Below the pieces are notes generated by a model. The model searched no databases. It saw only the letters and a program-made list of their open reading frames with translations, and was not told the DNA's origin. From NCBI RefSeq assembly GCF_045679555.1, contig NC_092091.1:79624144-79688143 (forward strand): 64,000 nt of DNA. Reading direction: 5' to 3'. Shown piece by piece: positions 1 through 13,674 of the stretch. A program made the position numbers and the translations under genes. Origin of the DNA: Salvelinus alpinus. Its lineage: Eukaryota; Chordata; Actinopteri; Salmoniformes; Salmonidae. Numbering within the stretch: position 1 is the stretch's first letter; the number at the start of each line of letters is the position of its first letter.

Positions 1-808
1 TTCACCTAATGTTGCCTTTTTGTTGTTCTACTGTTGTTATAATGTTGTTCTGACATTGTTCTAACGTTGTTCTGACATTTTTCTAACGTCCTGACCTTGT
101 TTTAATGTTCTGACATTGTTCTAACGTTGTCCTGACCTTGTTTTAATGTTCTGACATTGTTCTAACGTTGTCCTGACCTTGTTTTAATGTTCTGACATTG
201 TTCTAACGTTGTCCTTACCTTGTTTTAATGTTCTGACATTGTTCTAACGTTGTTCTGACCTTGTTTTAATGTTCTGACATTGTTCTAACGTTGTCCTGAC
301 CTTGTTTTAGTGTTCTGACATTGTTCTAACGTTGTCCTGACCTTGTTTTAATGTTCTGACATTGTTCTAACGTTGTCCTGACCTTGTTTTAATGTTCTGA
401 CATTGTTCTAACGTTGTCCTGACCTTGTTTTAATGTTCTGACATTGTTCTAATGTTGTCCTGACCTTGTTTTAGTGTTCTGACATTGTTCTAACGTTGTC
501 CTGACCTTGTTTTAATGTTCTAACGTTGTCCTGACATTGTTCTAACGTTGTCCTTACCTTGTTTTAATGTTCTGACATTGTTCTAACGTTGTCCTGACCT
601 TGTTTTAATGTTCTGACATTGTTCTAACGTTGTCCTGACCTTGTTTTAATGTTCTGACATTGTTCTAACGTTGTTCTGACCTTGTTTTAATGTTTTGACA
701 TTGTTCTAACGTTGTCCTGACCTTGTTTTAATGTTCTGACATTGTTCTAACGTTGTCCTGACCTTGTTTTAGTGTTCTGACATTGTTCTAACGTTGTCCT
801 GACCATGT
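1..808. repeat. 41-bp minisatellite in the last tmem192 intron
   Basis: About 19 tandem copies of a 41-bp unit containing TTCTGACATTGTTCTAACG and GTCCTGACCTTG. The first ~100 bases are more degenerate. The array runs to within about 18 bases of the splice acceptor at 826. The consensus unit has no AG on the + strand; only three copies (near 309, 473 and 771) carry a TTTTAG variant. It contains branch-point-like CTAAC and CTGAC motifs. Confidence 0.95.
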
Positions 809-826
809 TATCCTGTTCCTCTCCAG

Positions 827-1124
827 GGAGAGCTCCAGTCTGGAAGAGGTGGTGGAGAAACAAGCTGATCTCATCGACTACCTGAAGCAACACAACACCT
901 TACTGAGCAAGAGACTGCTCATCATGACTGTACAGCACAATGACCACAATACAACCACAATACAACCACAACACCTTACTGAGCAAGAGACTGCTCAACA
1001 TGACTGTACAGCACTGACCACAATACAACCACAATACAACCACAATACAACCATAATTCAACCACAACCACAAGACAACCATAATACAATCACAACCACA
1101 ACCATAATACAACCACAACCATAA
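827..1124 (+). CDS. tmem192: TMEM192 terminal coding exon (partial gene, 3' end)
   Basis: A good acceptor (TGTTCCTCTCCAG, ending at 826) opens a frame that reads [19 protein letters not shown] and then [12 protein letters not shown] recognise this as the C-terminal coiled coil of TMEM192, a four-span late-endosome/lysosome membrane protein that dimerises. In human TMEM192 the same place reads SSLEEIVEKQ...LLSKRLL, followed by only a short tail. The first base of the exon (827) finishes a split codon, so the transmembrane exons lie upstream outside the window. After SKRLL the frame does not stop but runs on for about 65 residues of low-complexity N/T/I/Q/P/H sequence encoded by the CAA/ACC-rich repeat, ending at a TAA at 1122-1124. 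Part of the coiled-coil coding sequence (about 898-940) is duplicated at 969-1013, where it is read in another frame. Convergent with apela, as in the human locus. Identity of the coiled coil is fairly sure; whether the repeat tail is translated or spliced away is not known. Confidence 0.8.
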
Positions 1125-1160
1125 TACAACCACACCATAATACAACCACAACACAACCAT
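945..1160 (+). repeat. ACAACCACAAT-type low-complexity repeat
   Basis: Irregular tandem ACAATACAACCACA units that supply the C-terminal tail of the tmem192 frame and continue past its stop. A 40-45-base segment of the coiled-coil coding sequence is embedded as a second copy at 969-1013, suggesting slippage or unequal exchange inside the exon. Confidence 0.85.
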
Positions 1161-1460
1161 AAGGGACAGAGAGAGGAGGATGGAAGAAGAGAAGAGGGTC
1201 ACAGATTAGAGGCCTGGAGTTTTATTTCTGTGTGACCACCCCAAGCGACCTCTGGGTAGTGTGTCTGTGAAGAGAAAGGTAGTATTAGTCTAGAGGTATG
1301 TGAGAAAGAGGGAGAAGAAGGGAGGAGAGAGAGATCGGGGAGGGGGAGGGGGAGAGAAAGATCGAGGAGGGAGAGAGAGAGGGAGGGAACCATGTTATCA
1401 GGGCCTGGTGTGTGTGTGTTCCACATAAATGTTTTACCTGTGTGTTCTCCCTGCAGTGTG
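1161..1460. other. Probable tmem192 3'UTR, GA-rich
   Basis: Purine-rich stretch (GGGA/GAGA tracts at 1300-1390) followed by a short unique piece. No gene seen. It lies between the tmem192 stop and the Tc1 insertion, so it is probably 3'UTR or immediate downstream sequence. The first AATAAA I noticed downstream is at 3290-3295, beyond the Tc1 copy and the 34-bp array. Confidence 0.45.
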
Positions 1461-1468
1461 TTTTTATA

Positions 1469-2953
1469 TAAACTCAGCTAAAAAGAAACGTCCTCTCTGT
1501 CAATTGTGTTTATTTTCAGCAAACTTAACATATGTAAATATTTGTATGAACATAACAAGATTCGACAACTGAGACATAAACTGAACAAGTTTCACAGACA
1601 TGTAACTAACAGAAATGGAATAATGTGTCCCTGAACAAAGGGGGAGTCAACATCAAAAGTAACAGTCAGTATCTGGTGTGGCCACCAGCTGCATTAAGTA
1701 CTGCAGTGCATCTCCTCCTCATGGACTGCACCAGATTTGCCAGTTCTTGCTGTGAGATGTTACCCTACTCTTCCACCAAGGCACCTGCAAGTTCCCAGAC
1801 ATTTCTGAGGGGAATGGCCCTAGCCCTCACCCTCCGATCCAACAGGTCCCAGATGTGCTCAATGGGATTGAGATCCGGGCTCTTCGCTGGCCATGGCAGA
1901 ACACTGACATTCCTGTCTTGCAGGAAATCACGCACAGAACGAGCAGTATGGCTGGTGGCATTGTCATGTTGGAGGGTCATGTCAGGATGAGCCTGCAGGA
2001 AGGGTACCACATGAGGGAGGAGGATGTCTTCCCTGTAACGCACAGCATTGAGATTGCCTGCAATGACAACAAGCTCAGTCCGATGATGCTGTGACACACC
2101 GCCCCAGACCATGACGGACCCTCCAACTCGATCCCGCTCCAGATTACAGGCCTCGGTGTAACGCTCATTCCTTCGACGATAAACGTGAATCCGACCATCA
2201 CCACTGGTGAGACAAAACCGAGACTCGTCAGTGAAGAGCACTTTTTGCCAGTCCTGTCTGGTCCAGCGACGATGAGTTTGTGCCCATAGGCGATGTTGTT
2301 GCCGGTGATGTCTGGTGAGGACCTGCCTTACAACAGGCCTACAAGCCCTCAGTCCAGCCTCTCTCAGCCTATTGCAGACAGTCTGAGCACTGATGGAGGG
2401 ATTGTGCGTTCCTGGTGTAACTCGGGCAGTTGTTGTTGCCATCCTGTACCTGTCCCGCAGGTGTGATGTTCGGATGTACCGATCCTGTGCAGGTGTTACA
2501 CGTGGTCTGCCACTGAGGACAATCAGCTGTCCGTCCTGTCTCCCTGTAGCGCAGTCTTAGGCGTCTCACAGTACGGATATTGCAATTTATTGCCCTGGCC
2601 ACATCTGCAGTCCTCATGCCTCCTTGCAGCATGCCTAAGGCACATTCCCACAGATGAACAGGGACCCTGGGCATCTTTCTTTTGGTGTTTTTCAGAGTCA
2701 GTAGAAAGGCCTCTTTGGTGTCCTAAGTTTTCATAACTGTGACCTTAATTGCCAACCGTCTGTAAGCTGTTAGTGTCTTAATGACCGTTCCACAGGTGCA
2801 TGTTCATTAATTGTTTATGGTTCATTGAACAAGCATGGGAAACAGTGTATAAACCTTTTACAATGAAGATCTGTGAAGTTATTTGGATTTTTACATATTA
2901 CCTTTGAACGCCACGGTCCTGAAAAAGGGGCGTTTCTTTGTTTGCTGAGTTTA
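1469..2953 (-). mobile_element. Tc1/mariner transposon, near full length, inactive
   Basis: Imperfect terminal inverted repeats are visible: AACTCAGCTAAAAAGAAACG from 1471 and its complement ending GCTGAGTT at 2951, each flanked by TA, the Tc1/mariner target duplication. The interior carries a DD34E transposase remnant on the - strand. The length of about 1.48 kb is normal for fish Tc1 elements. The 3' border sits directly beside the 34-bp array starting near 2958. Confidence 0.93.
1666..2674 (-). pseudogene. Tc1-family transposase, broken by a frameshift and a nonsense codon
   Basis: The start (ATG at 2674) gives MPRVPVHLWE and an N-terminal paired-type helix-turn-helix region (ADVARAINCNIRTVRRL). 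The frame is then lost between about 2500 and 2530, and the downstream reading continues in another frame from about 2442 to 1765. The catalytic triad is preserved: D in FTDES, D in LQHDNATSHTA and E in SPDLNPIEHIWD, with 34 residues between the last two (DD34E). The C-terminal part stops early at a TAG at 1765-1767 after LVEE; the same frame continues beyond it to a natural TGA at 1666-1668 with recognisable transposase C-terminus (ISQQELANLVQSM). One frameshift plus one stop means no active enzyme is made. The acting protein would cut and paste DNA at TA sites. Confidence 0.92.
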
Positions 2954-2954
2954 G

Positions 2955-3290
2955 TCGTCGTGACTTAATGTGTAAATGAGGAAGGAAGAGGAAGTGACTT
3001 AATGTGTAAATGAGGAAGGAAGAGGAAGTGACTTAATGTGTAAATGAGGAAGGAAGAGGAAGTGACTTAATGTGTAAATGAGGAAGGAAGAGGAAGTGAC
3101 TTAATGTGTAAATGAGGAAGGAAGAGGAAGTGACTTAATGTCTAAATGAGGAAGGAAGAGGAAGTGACTTAATGTGTAAATGAGGAAGGAAGAGGAAGTG
3201 ACTTAATGTGTAAATGAAGAAGGAAGAGGAAGTGACTTAATGTGTAAATGAGGAAGGAAGAGGAAGTGACTTAATGTGTAAATGAGGTGA
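2955..3290. repeat. 34-bp minisatellite
   Basis: About 10 copies of a 34-bp unit with GTGACTTAATGTGTAAATGA followed by GGAAGGAAGAG. The first copy touches the Tc1 3' border. An AATAAA at 3290-3295 at the array's right edge is a candidate polyadenylation signal for tmem192. Confidence 0.95.
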
Positions 3291-3356
3291 ATAAATGGAA
3301 GTGGAAAGGACAACAGATGTGTTGTGTAGTTACCTAGACAACATGATATCTCTACC

Positions 3357-6300
3357 TGTAACGCCCACTGAGACTCCTACCATGTTGTAACGCCCACTGA
3401 GACTCCTACCATGTTGTAACGCCCACTGAGGCTCCTACCATGTTGTACCGCCCACTGAGACTCCTACCATGTTGTAACGCCCACTGAGACTCCTACCATG
3501 TTGTAACGCCCACTGAGGCTCCTACCATGTTGTACCGCCCACTGAGACTCCTACCATGTTGTAACGCCCACTGAGACTCCTACCATGTTGTAACGCCCAC
3601 TGAGGCTCCTACCATGTTGTAACGCCCACTGAGGCTCCTACCATGTTGTAACGCCCACTGAGGCTCCTACCATGTTGTACCGCCCACTGAGACTCCTACC
3701 ATGTTGTAACGCCCACTGAGACTCCTACCATGTTGTACCGCCCACTGAGACTCCTACCATGTTGTACCACCCACTGAGACTCCTACCATGTTGTAACGCC
3801 CACTGAGACTCCTACCATGTTGTACCACCCACTGAGACTCCTACCATGTTGTAACACCCACTGTTGTACCACCCACTGAGACTCCTACCATGTTGTAACG
3901 CCCACTGAGACTCCTACCATGTTGTAACGCCCACTGAGACTCCTACCATGTTGTAACGCCCACTGAGACTCCTACCATGTTGTACCGCCCACTGAGACTC
4001 CTACCATGTTGTACCGCCCACTGAGACTCCTACCATGTTGTAACGCCCACTGAGACTCCTACCATGTTGTAACGCCCACTGAGACTCCTACCATGTTGTA
4101 ACGCCCACTGAGACTCCTACCATGTTGTATCGTCCAATGAGACTCCTACCATGTTGTACCGCCCACTGAGACTCCTACCATGTTGTACCACCCACTGAGA
4201 CTCCTACCATGTTGTAACGCCCACTGAGACTCCTACCATGTTGTAACGCCCACTGATACTCCTACCATGTTGTAACGCCCACTGAGACTCCTACCATGTT
4301 GTACCGCCCACTGAGACTCCTACCATGTTGTACCGCCCACTGAGACTCCTACCATGTTGTACCGCCCACTGAGACTCCTACCATGTTGTAACGCCCACTA
4401 AGACTCCTACCATGTTGTACCGCCCACTGAGACTCCTACCATGTTGTACCGCCCACTGAGACTCCTACCATGTTGTAACGCCCACTGAGACTCCTACCGT
4501 GTTGTACCGCCCACTGAGACTCCTACCGTGTTGTAACGCCCACTGAGACTCCTACCGTGTTGTAACGCCCACTGAGACTCCTACCGTGTTGTACCGCCCA
4601 CTAAGACTCCTACCATGTTGTACCACCCACTGAGACTCCTACCATGTTGTACCGCCCACTGAGACTCCTACCATGTTGTAACGCCCACTGAGACTTCTAC
4701 CATGTTGTACCGCCCACTGAGACTCCTACCATGTTGTACCGCCCACTGAGACTCCTACCATGTTGTACCGCCCACGGAGACTCCTACCATGTTGTACCGC
4801 CCACTGAGACTCCTACCATGTTGTAACGCCCACTGAGACTCCTACCATGTTGTACCGCCCACTGAGATTCCTACCATGTTGTAACGCCCACTGAGTCTCC
4901 TACCATGTTGTAACGCCCACTGAGACTCCTACCATGTTGTACCGCCCACTAAGACTCCTACCATGTTGTACCACCCACTGAGACTCCTACCATGTTGTAA
5001 CGCCCACTGAGACTCCTACCATGTTGTACCGCCCACTGAGACTCCTACCATGTTGTAACGCCCACTGAGACTCCTACCATGTTGTACCGCCCACTGAGAC
5101 TCCTACCATGTTGTACCGCCCACTGAGACTCCTACCATGTTGTACCGCCCACTGAGAATCCTACCATGTTGTACCGCCCACTGAGACTCCTACCATGTTG
5201 TAACGCCCACTGAGACTCCTACCATGTTGTACCGCCCACTGAGACTCCTACCATGTTGTAACGCCCACTGAGACTCCTACCATGTTGTACCGCCCACTGA
5301 GACTCCTACCATGTTGTACCGCCCACTGAGACTCCTACCATGTTGTAGCGCCCACTGAGACTCCTACCATGTTGTACCGCCCACTGAGACTCCTACCATG
5401 TTGTACCGCCCACTGAGACTCCTACCATGTTGTAACGCCCACTGAGACTCCTACCATGTTGTAACGCCCACTGAGACTCCTACCATGTTGTAACGCCCAC
5501 TGAGACTCCTACCATGTTGTACCGCCCACTGAGACTCCTACCATGTTGTAACGCCCACTGAGACTCCTACCATGTTGTACCGCCCACTGAGACTCCTACC
5601 ATGTTGTAACGCCCACTGAGACTCCTACCATGTTGTACCGCCCACTGAGACTCCTACCATGTTGTAACGCCCACTGAGACTCCTACCATGTTGTAACGCC
5701 CACTGAGACTCCTACCATGTTGTACCGCCCACTGAGACTCCTACCATGTTGTACCGCCCACTGAGACTCCTACCATGTTGTACCGCCCACTAAGACTCCT
5801 ACCATGTTGTACCGCCCACTGAGACTCCTACCATGTTGTACCGCCCACTGAGAATCCTACCATGTTGTAACGCCCACTGAGACTCCTACCATGTTGTAAC
5901 GCCCACTGAGACTCCTACCATGTTGTAACGTCCACTGAGACTCCTACCATGTTGTAACACCCACTGAGACTCCTACCATGTTGTACCGCCCACTGAGACT
6001 CCTACCATGTTGTAACACCCACTGAGACTCCTACCATGTTGTAACGCCCACTGAGACTCCACTGAGACTCCTACCATGTTGTAACGCCCACTGAGTCTCC
6101 TACCATGTTGTACCGCCCACTGAGACTCCTACCATGTTGTACCGCCCACTGAGACTCCTACCATGTTGTAACGCCCACTGAGACTCCTACCATGTTGTAC
6201 CGCCCACTGAGACTCCTACCATGTTGTAACGCCCACTGAGACTCCTACCGTGTTGTAACGCCCACTGTGACTCCTACCGTGTTGTAACGCCCACTGAGAC

Positions 6301-9300
6301 TCCTACCGTGTTGTACCGCCCACTGAGAATCCTACCATGTTGTAACACCCACTGAGAATCCTACCATGTTGTAACGCCCACTGAGACTCCTACCATGTTG
6401 TAACGCCCACTGAGACTCCTACCATGTTGTACCACCCACTGAGACTCCTACCATGTTGGCCCACCCACTGAGACTCCTACCATGTTGTACCGCCCACTGA
6501 GAGTCCCACCATGTTGTAATGCCCACTGAGACTCCTACCATGTTGTAATGCCCACTGAGACTCCTACCATGTTGTACCACCCACTGAGACTCCTACCATG
6601 TTGTACCACCCACTGAGACTCCTACCATGTTGTACCACCCACTGAGACTCCTACCATGTTGTCCCGCCCACTGAGAGTCCCACCATGTTGTAACGTCCAC
6701 TGAAACTCCTACCGTGTTGTAACGCCCACTGAGACTCCTACCATGTTGTACCACCCACTGAGATTCCTACCATGTTGTACCGCCCACTGAGACTCCTACC
6801 ATGTTGTAACGCCCACTGAGACTCCTACCATGTTGTACCACCCACTGAGACTCCTACCATGTTGTAACACCCACTGTTGTACCACCCACTGAGACTCCTA
6901 CCATGTTGTAACGCCCACTGAGACTCCTACCATGTTGTAACGCCCACTGAGACTCCTACCATGTTGTACCGCCCACTGAGACTCCTACCATGTTGTAACG
7001 CCCACTGAGACTCCTACCATGTTGTACCGCCCACTGAGACTCCTACCATGTTGTAACGCCCACTGAGACTCCTACCATGTTGTACCGCCCACTGAGACTC
7101 CTACCATGTTGTAACGCCCACTGAGACTCCTACCATGTTGTAACGCCCACTGAGACTCCTACCATGTTGTACCGCCCACTGAGACTCCTACCATGTTGTA
7201 CCGCCCACTGAGACTCCTACCATGTTGTACCGCCCACTAAGACTCCTACCATGTTGTACCGCCCACTGAGACTCCTACCATGTTGTACCGCCCACTGAGA
7301 ATCCTACCATGTTGTAACGCCCACTGAGACTCCTACCATGTTGTAACGCCCACTGAGACTCCTACCATGTTGTAACGTCCACTGAGACTCCTACCATGTT
7401 GTAACACCCACTGAGACTCCTACCATGTTGTACCGCCCACTGAGACTCCTACCATGTTGTAACACCCACTGAGACTCCTACCATGTTGTAACGCCCACTG
7501 AGACTCCACTGAGACTCCTACCATGTTGTAACGCCCACTGAGTCTCCTACCATGTTGTACCGCCCACTGAGACTCCTACCATGTTGTACCGCCCACTGAG
7601 ACTCCTACCATGTTGTAACGCCCACTGAGACTCCTACCATGTTGTACCGCCCACTGAGACTCCTACCATGTTGTAACGCCCACTGAGACTCCTACCGTGT
7701 TGTAACGCCCACTGTGACTCCTACCGTGTTGTAACGCCCACTGAGACTCCTACCGTGTTGTACCGCCCACTGAGAATCCTACCATGTTGTAACACCCACT
7801 GAGAATCCTACCATGTTGTAACGCCCACTGAGACTCCTACCATGTTGTAACGCCCACTGAGACTCCTACCATGTTGTACCACCCACTGAGACTCCTACCA
7901 TGTTGGCCCACCCACTGAGACTCCTACCATGTTGTACCGCCCACTGAGAGTCCCACCATGTTGTAATGCCCACTGAGACTCCTACCATGTTGTAATGCCC
8001 ACTGAGACTCCTACCATGTTGTACCACCCACTGAGACTCCTACCATGTTGTACCACCCACTGAGACTCCTACCATGTTGTACCACCCACTGAGACTCCTA
8101 CCATGTTGTACCGCCCACTGAGAGTCCCACCATGTTGTAACGTCCACTGAAACTCCTACCGTGTTGTAACGCCCACTGAGACTCCTACCATGTTGTACCA
8201 CCCACTGAGATTCCTACCATGTTGTACCGCCCACTGAGACTCCTACCATGTTGTAACGCCCACTGAGACTCCTACCATGTTGTACCACCCACTGAGACTC
8301 CTACCATGTTGTAACACCCACTGTTGTACCACCCACTGAGACTCCTACCATGTTGTAATGCCCACTGAGACTCCTACCATGTTGTAACGCCCACTGAGAC
8401 TCCTACCATGTTGTAACGCCCACTGAGACTCCTACCATGTTGTACCGCCCACTGAGACTCCTACCATGTTGTACCGCCCACTGAGACTCCTACCATGTTG
8501 TAACGCCCACTGAGACTCCTACCATGTTGTAATGCCCACTGAGACTCCTACCATGTTGTAACGCCCACTGAGACTCCTACCATGTTGTAACGCCCACTGA
8601 GACTCCTACCATGTTGTACCGCCCACTGAGACTCCTACCATGTTGTACCGCCCACTGAGACTCCTACCATGTTGTAACGCCCACTGAGACTCCTACCATG
8701 TTGTAACGCCCACTGAGACTCCTACCATGTTGTACCGCCCACTGAGACTCCTACCATGTTGTACCACCCACTGAGACTCCTACCATGTTGTAACGCCCAC
8801 TGAGACTCCTACCATGTTGTAACGCCCACTGAGACTCCTACCATGTTGTAACGCCCACTGATACTCCTACCATGTTGTAACGCCCACTGTGACTCCTACC
8901 ATGTTGTACCGCCCACTGAGACTCCTACCATGTTGTACCGCCCACTGAGACTCCTACCATGTTGTACCGCCCACTGAGACTCCTACCATGTTGTAACGCC
9001 CACTGAGACTCCTACCATGTTGTACCGCCCACTAAGACTCCTACCATGTTGTACCGCCCACTGAGACTCCTACCATGTTGTAACGCCCACTGAGACTCCT
9101 ACCATGTTGTACCACCCACTGAGACTCCTACCATGTTGTAACACCCACTGTTGTACCACCCACTGAGTCTCCTACCATGTTGTAATGCCCACTGAGACTC
9201 CTACCATGTTGTAACGCCCACTGAGACTCCTACCATGTTGTAACGCCCACTGAGACTCCTACCATGTTGTACCGCCCACTGAGACTCCTACCATGTTGTA

Positions 9301-12300
9301 ACGCCCACTGAGACTTCTACCATGTTGTACCGCCCACTGAGACTCCTACCATGTTGTACCGCCCACTGAGACTCCTACCATGATGTACCGCCCACTGAGA
9401 CTCCTACCATGTTGTACCGCCCACTGAGACTCCTACCATGTTGTAACGCCCACTGAGACTCCTACCATGTTGTACCGCCCACTGAGATTCCTACCATGTT
9501 GTAACGCCCACTGAGACTCCTACCATGTTGTACCGCCCACTGAGAGTCCTACCATGTTGTACCGCCCACTGAGACTCCTACCATGTTGTAACGCCCACTG
9601 AGACTCCTACCATGTTGTAACGCCCACTGAGACTCCTACCATGTTGTACCGCCCACTGAGACTCCTACCATGTTGTACCGCCCACTGAGACTCCTACCAT
9701 GTTGTACCGCCCACTGAGAGTCCTACCATGTTGTACCGCCCACTGAGACTCCTACCATGTTGTAACGCCCACTGAGACTCCTACCATGTTGTACCGCCCA
9801 CTGAGACTCCTACCATGTTGTAACGCCCACTGAGACTCCTACCATGTTGTAACGCCCACTGAGACTCCTACCATGTTGTACCGCCCACTGAGACTCCTAC
9901 CATGTTGTACCGCCCACTGAGACTCCTACCATGTTGTACCGCCCACTGAGACTCCTACCATGTTGTACCGCCCACTGAGACTCCTACCATGTTGTAACGC
10001 CCACTGAGACTCCTACCATGTTGTAACGCCCACTGAGACTCCTACCATGTTGTACCGCCCACTGAGACTCCTACCTTGTTGTACCGCCCACTGAGACTCC
10101 TACCATGTTGTACCGCCCACTGAGACTCCTACCATGTTGTACCGCCCACTGAGACTCCTACCATGTTGTAACGCCCACTGAGACTCCTACCATGTTGTAC
10201 CGCCCACTAAGACTCCTACCATGTTGTACCGCCCACTGAGACTCCTACCATGTTGTAACGCCCACTGAGACTCCTACCATGTTGTACCGCCCACTAAGAC
10301 TCCTACCGTGTTGTACCGCCCACTGAGACTCCTACCGTGTTGTACCGCCCACTGAGACTCCTACCGTGTTGTAACGCCCACTGAGACTCCTACCGTGTTG
10401 TAACGCCCACTGAGACTCCTACCATGTTGTACCGCCCACTAAGACTCCTACCATGTTGTACCACCCACTGAGACTCCTACCATGTTGTACCGCCCACTGA
10501 GACTCCTACCATGTTGTAACGCCCACTGAGACTCCTACCATGTTGTACCGCCCACTGAGACTCCTACCATGTTGTACCGCCCACTGAGACTCCTACCATG
10601 TTGTACCGCCCACTGAGACTCCTACCATGTTGTACCGCCCACTGAGACTCCTACCATGTTGTAACGCCCACTGAGACTCCTACCATGTTGTACCGCCCAC
10701 TGAGACTCCTACCATGTTGTAACGCCCACTGAGACTCCTACCATGTTGTACCGCCCACTGAGACTCCTACCATGTTGTAACGCCCACTGAGACTCCTACC
10801 ATGTTGTAACGCCCACTGAGACTCCTACCATGTTGTACCGCCCACTGAGACTCCTACCATGTTGTACCGCCCACTGAGACTCCTACCATGTTGTACCGCC
10901 CACTGAGACTCCTACCATGTTGTACCGCCCACTGAGACTCCTACCATGTTGTACCGCCCACGGAGACTCCTACCATGTTGTACCGCCCACTGAGACTCCT
11001 ACCATGTTGTAACGCCCACTGAGACTCCTACCATGTTGTACCGCCCACTGAGATTCCTACCATGTTGTAACGCCCACTGAGTCTCCTACCATGTTGTAAC
11101 GCCCACTGAGACTCCTACCATGTTGTACCGCCCACTAAGACTCCTACCATGTTGTACCACCCACTGAGACTCCTACCATGTTGTAACGCCCACTGAGACT
11201 CCTACCATGTTGTACCGCCCACTGAGACTCCTACCATGTTGTAACGCCCACTGAGACTCCTACCATGTTGTACCGCCCACTGAGACTCCTACCATGTTGT
11301 ACCGCCCACTGAGACTCCTACCATGTTGTAGCGCCCACTGAGACTCCTACCATGTTGTACCGCCCACTGAGACTCCTACCATGTTGTACCGCCCACTGAG
11401 ACTCCTACCATGTTGTAACGCCCACTGAGACTCCTACCATGTTGTAACGCCCACTGAGACTCCTACCATGTTGTAACGCCCACTGAGACTCCTACCATGT
11501 TGTACCGCCCACTGAGACTCCTACCATGTTGTAACGCCCACTGAGACTCCTACCATGTTGTACCGCCCACTGAGACTCCTACCATGTTGTAACGCCCACT
11601 GAGACTCCTACCATGTTGTACCGCCCACTGAGACTCCTACCATGTTGTAACGCCCACTGAGACTCCTACCATGTTGTAACGCCCACTGAGACTCCTACCA
11701 TGTTGTACCGCCCACTGAGACTCCTACCATGTTGTACCGCCCACTGAGACTCCTACCATGTTGTACCGCCCACTAAGACTCCTACCATGTTGTACCGCCC
11801 ACTGAGACTCCTACCATGTTGTACCGCCCACTGAGAATCCTACCATGTTGTAACGCCCACTGAGACTCCTACCATGTTGTAACGCCCACTGAGACTCCTA
11901 CCATGTTGTAACGTCCACTGAGACTCCTACCATGTTGTAACACCCACTGAGACTCCTACCATGTTGTACCGCCCACTGAGACTCCTACCATGTTGTAACG
12001 CCCACTGAGACTCCTACCGTGTTGTAACGCCCACTGTGACTCCTACCGTGTTGTAACGCCCACTGAGACTCCTACCGTGTTGTACCGCCCACTGAGAATC
12101 CTACCATGTTGTAACACCCACTGAGAATCCTACCATGTTGTAACGCCCACTGAGACTCCTACCATGTTGTAACGCCCACTGAGACTCCTACCATGTTGTA
12201 CCACCCACTGAGACTCCTACCATGTTGGCCCACCCACTGAGACTCCTACCATGTTGTACCGCCCACTGAGAGTCCCACCATGTTGTAATGCCCACTGAGA

Positions 12301-13674
12301 CTCCTACCATGTTGTAATGCCCACTGAGACTCCTACCATGTTGTACCACCCACTGAGACTCCTACCATGTTGTACCACCCACTGAGACTCCTACCATGTT
12401 GTACCACCCACTGAGACTCCTACCATGTTGTACCGCCCACTGAGAGTCCCACCATGTTGTAACGTCCACTGAAACTCCTACCGTGTTGTAACGCCCACTG
12501 AGACTCCTACCATGTTGTACCACCCACTGAGATTCCTACCATGTTGTACCGCCCACTGAGACTCCTACCATGTTGTAACGCCCACTGAGACTCCTACCAT
12601 GTTGTACCACCCACTGAGACTCCTACCATGTTGTAACACCCACTGTTGTACCGCCCACTGAGACTCCTACCATGTTGTAATGCCCACTGAGACTCCTACC
12701 ATGTTGTAACGCCCACTGAGACTCCTACCATGTTGTAACGCCCACTGAGACTCCTACCATGTTGTACCGCCCACTGAGACTCCTACCATGTTGTACCGCC
12801 CACTGAGACTCCTACCATGTTGTAACGCCCACTGAGACTCCTACCATGTTGTAACGCCCACTGAGACTCCTACCATGTTGTACCGCCCACTGAGACTCCT
12901 ACCATGTTGTACCACCCACTGAGACTCCTACCATGTTGTAACGCCCACTGAGACTCCTACCATGTTGTAACGCCCACTGAGACTCCTACCATGTTGTAAC
13001 GCCCACTGATACTCCTACCATGTTGTAACGCCCACTGTGACTCCTACCATGTTGTACCGCCCACTGAGACTCCTACCATGTTGTACCGCCCACTGAGACT
13101 CCTACCATGTTGTACCGCCCACTGAGACTCCTACCATGTTGTAACGCCCACTGAGACTCCTACCATGTTGTACCGCCCACTAAGACTCCTACCATGTTGT
13201 ACCGCCCACTGAGACTCCTACCATGTTGTAACGCCCACTGAGACTCCTACCATGTTGTACCACCCACTGAGACTCCTACCATGTTGTAACACCCACTGTT
13301 GTACCACCCACTGAGTCTCCTACCATGTTGTAATGCCCACTGAGACTCCTACCATGTTGTAACGCCCACTGAGACTCCTACCATGTTGTAACGCCCACTG
13401 AGACTCCTACCATGTTGTACCGCCCACTGAGACTCCTACCATGTTGTAACGCCCACTGAGACTTCTACCATGTTGTACCGCCCACTGAGACTCCTACCAT
13501 GTTGTACCGCCCACTGAGACTCCTACCATGATGTACCGCCCACTGAGACTCCTACCATGTTGTACCGCCCACTGAGACTCCTACCATGTTGTAACGCCCA
13601 CTGAGACTCCTACCATGTTGTACCGCCCACTGAGATTCCTACCATGTTGTAACGCCCACTGAGACTCCTACCAT
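3357..13674. repeat. 29-bp satellite, left half (about 355 copies)
   Basis: A head-to-tail array of a 29-bp unit (core CTCCTACCATGTTGTAACGC, then CCACTGAGA). The main variable site is TAACGCC versus TACCGCC versus TACCACC. Rare variants recur at long spacing: a TTGGCCCAC variant at 6454, 7901 and 12223; a deletion junction CTGAGACTCCACTGAGACTCC at 6051 and 7498; the ACACCCACTGTTGTACC junction several times. These show duplications of 1.4 kb and 4.1-4.3 kb blocks. No coding sequence. Confidence 0.98.
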
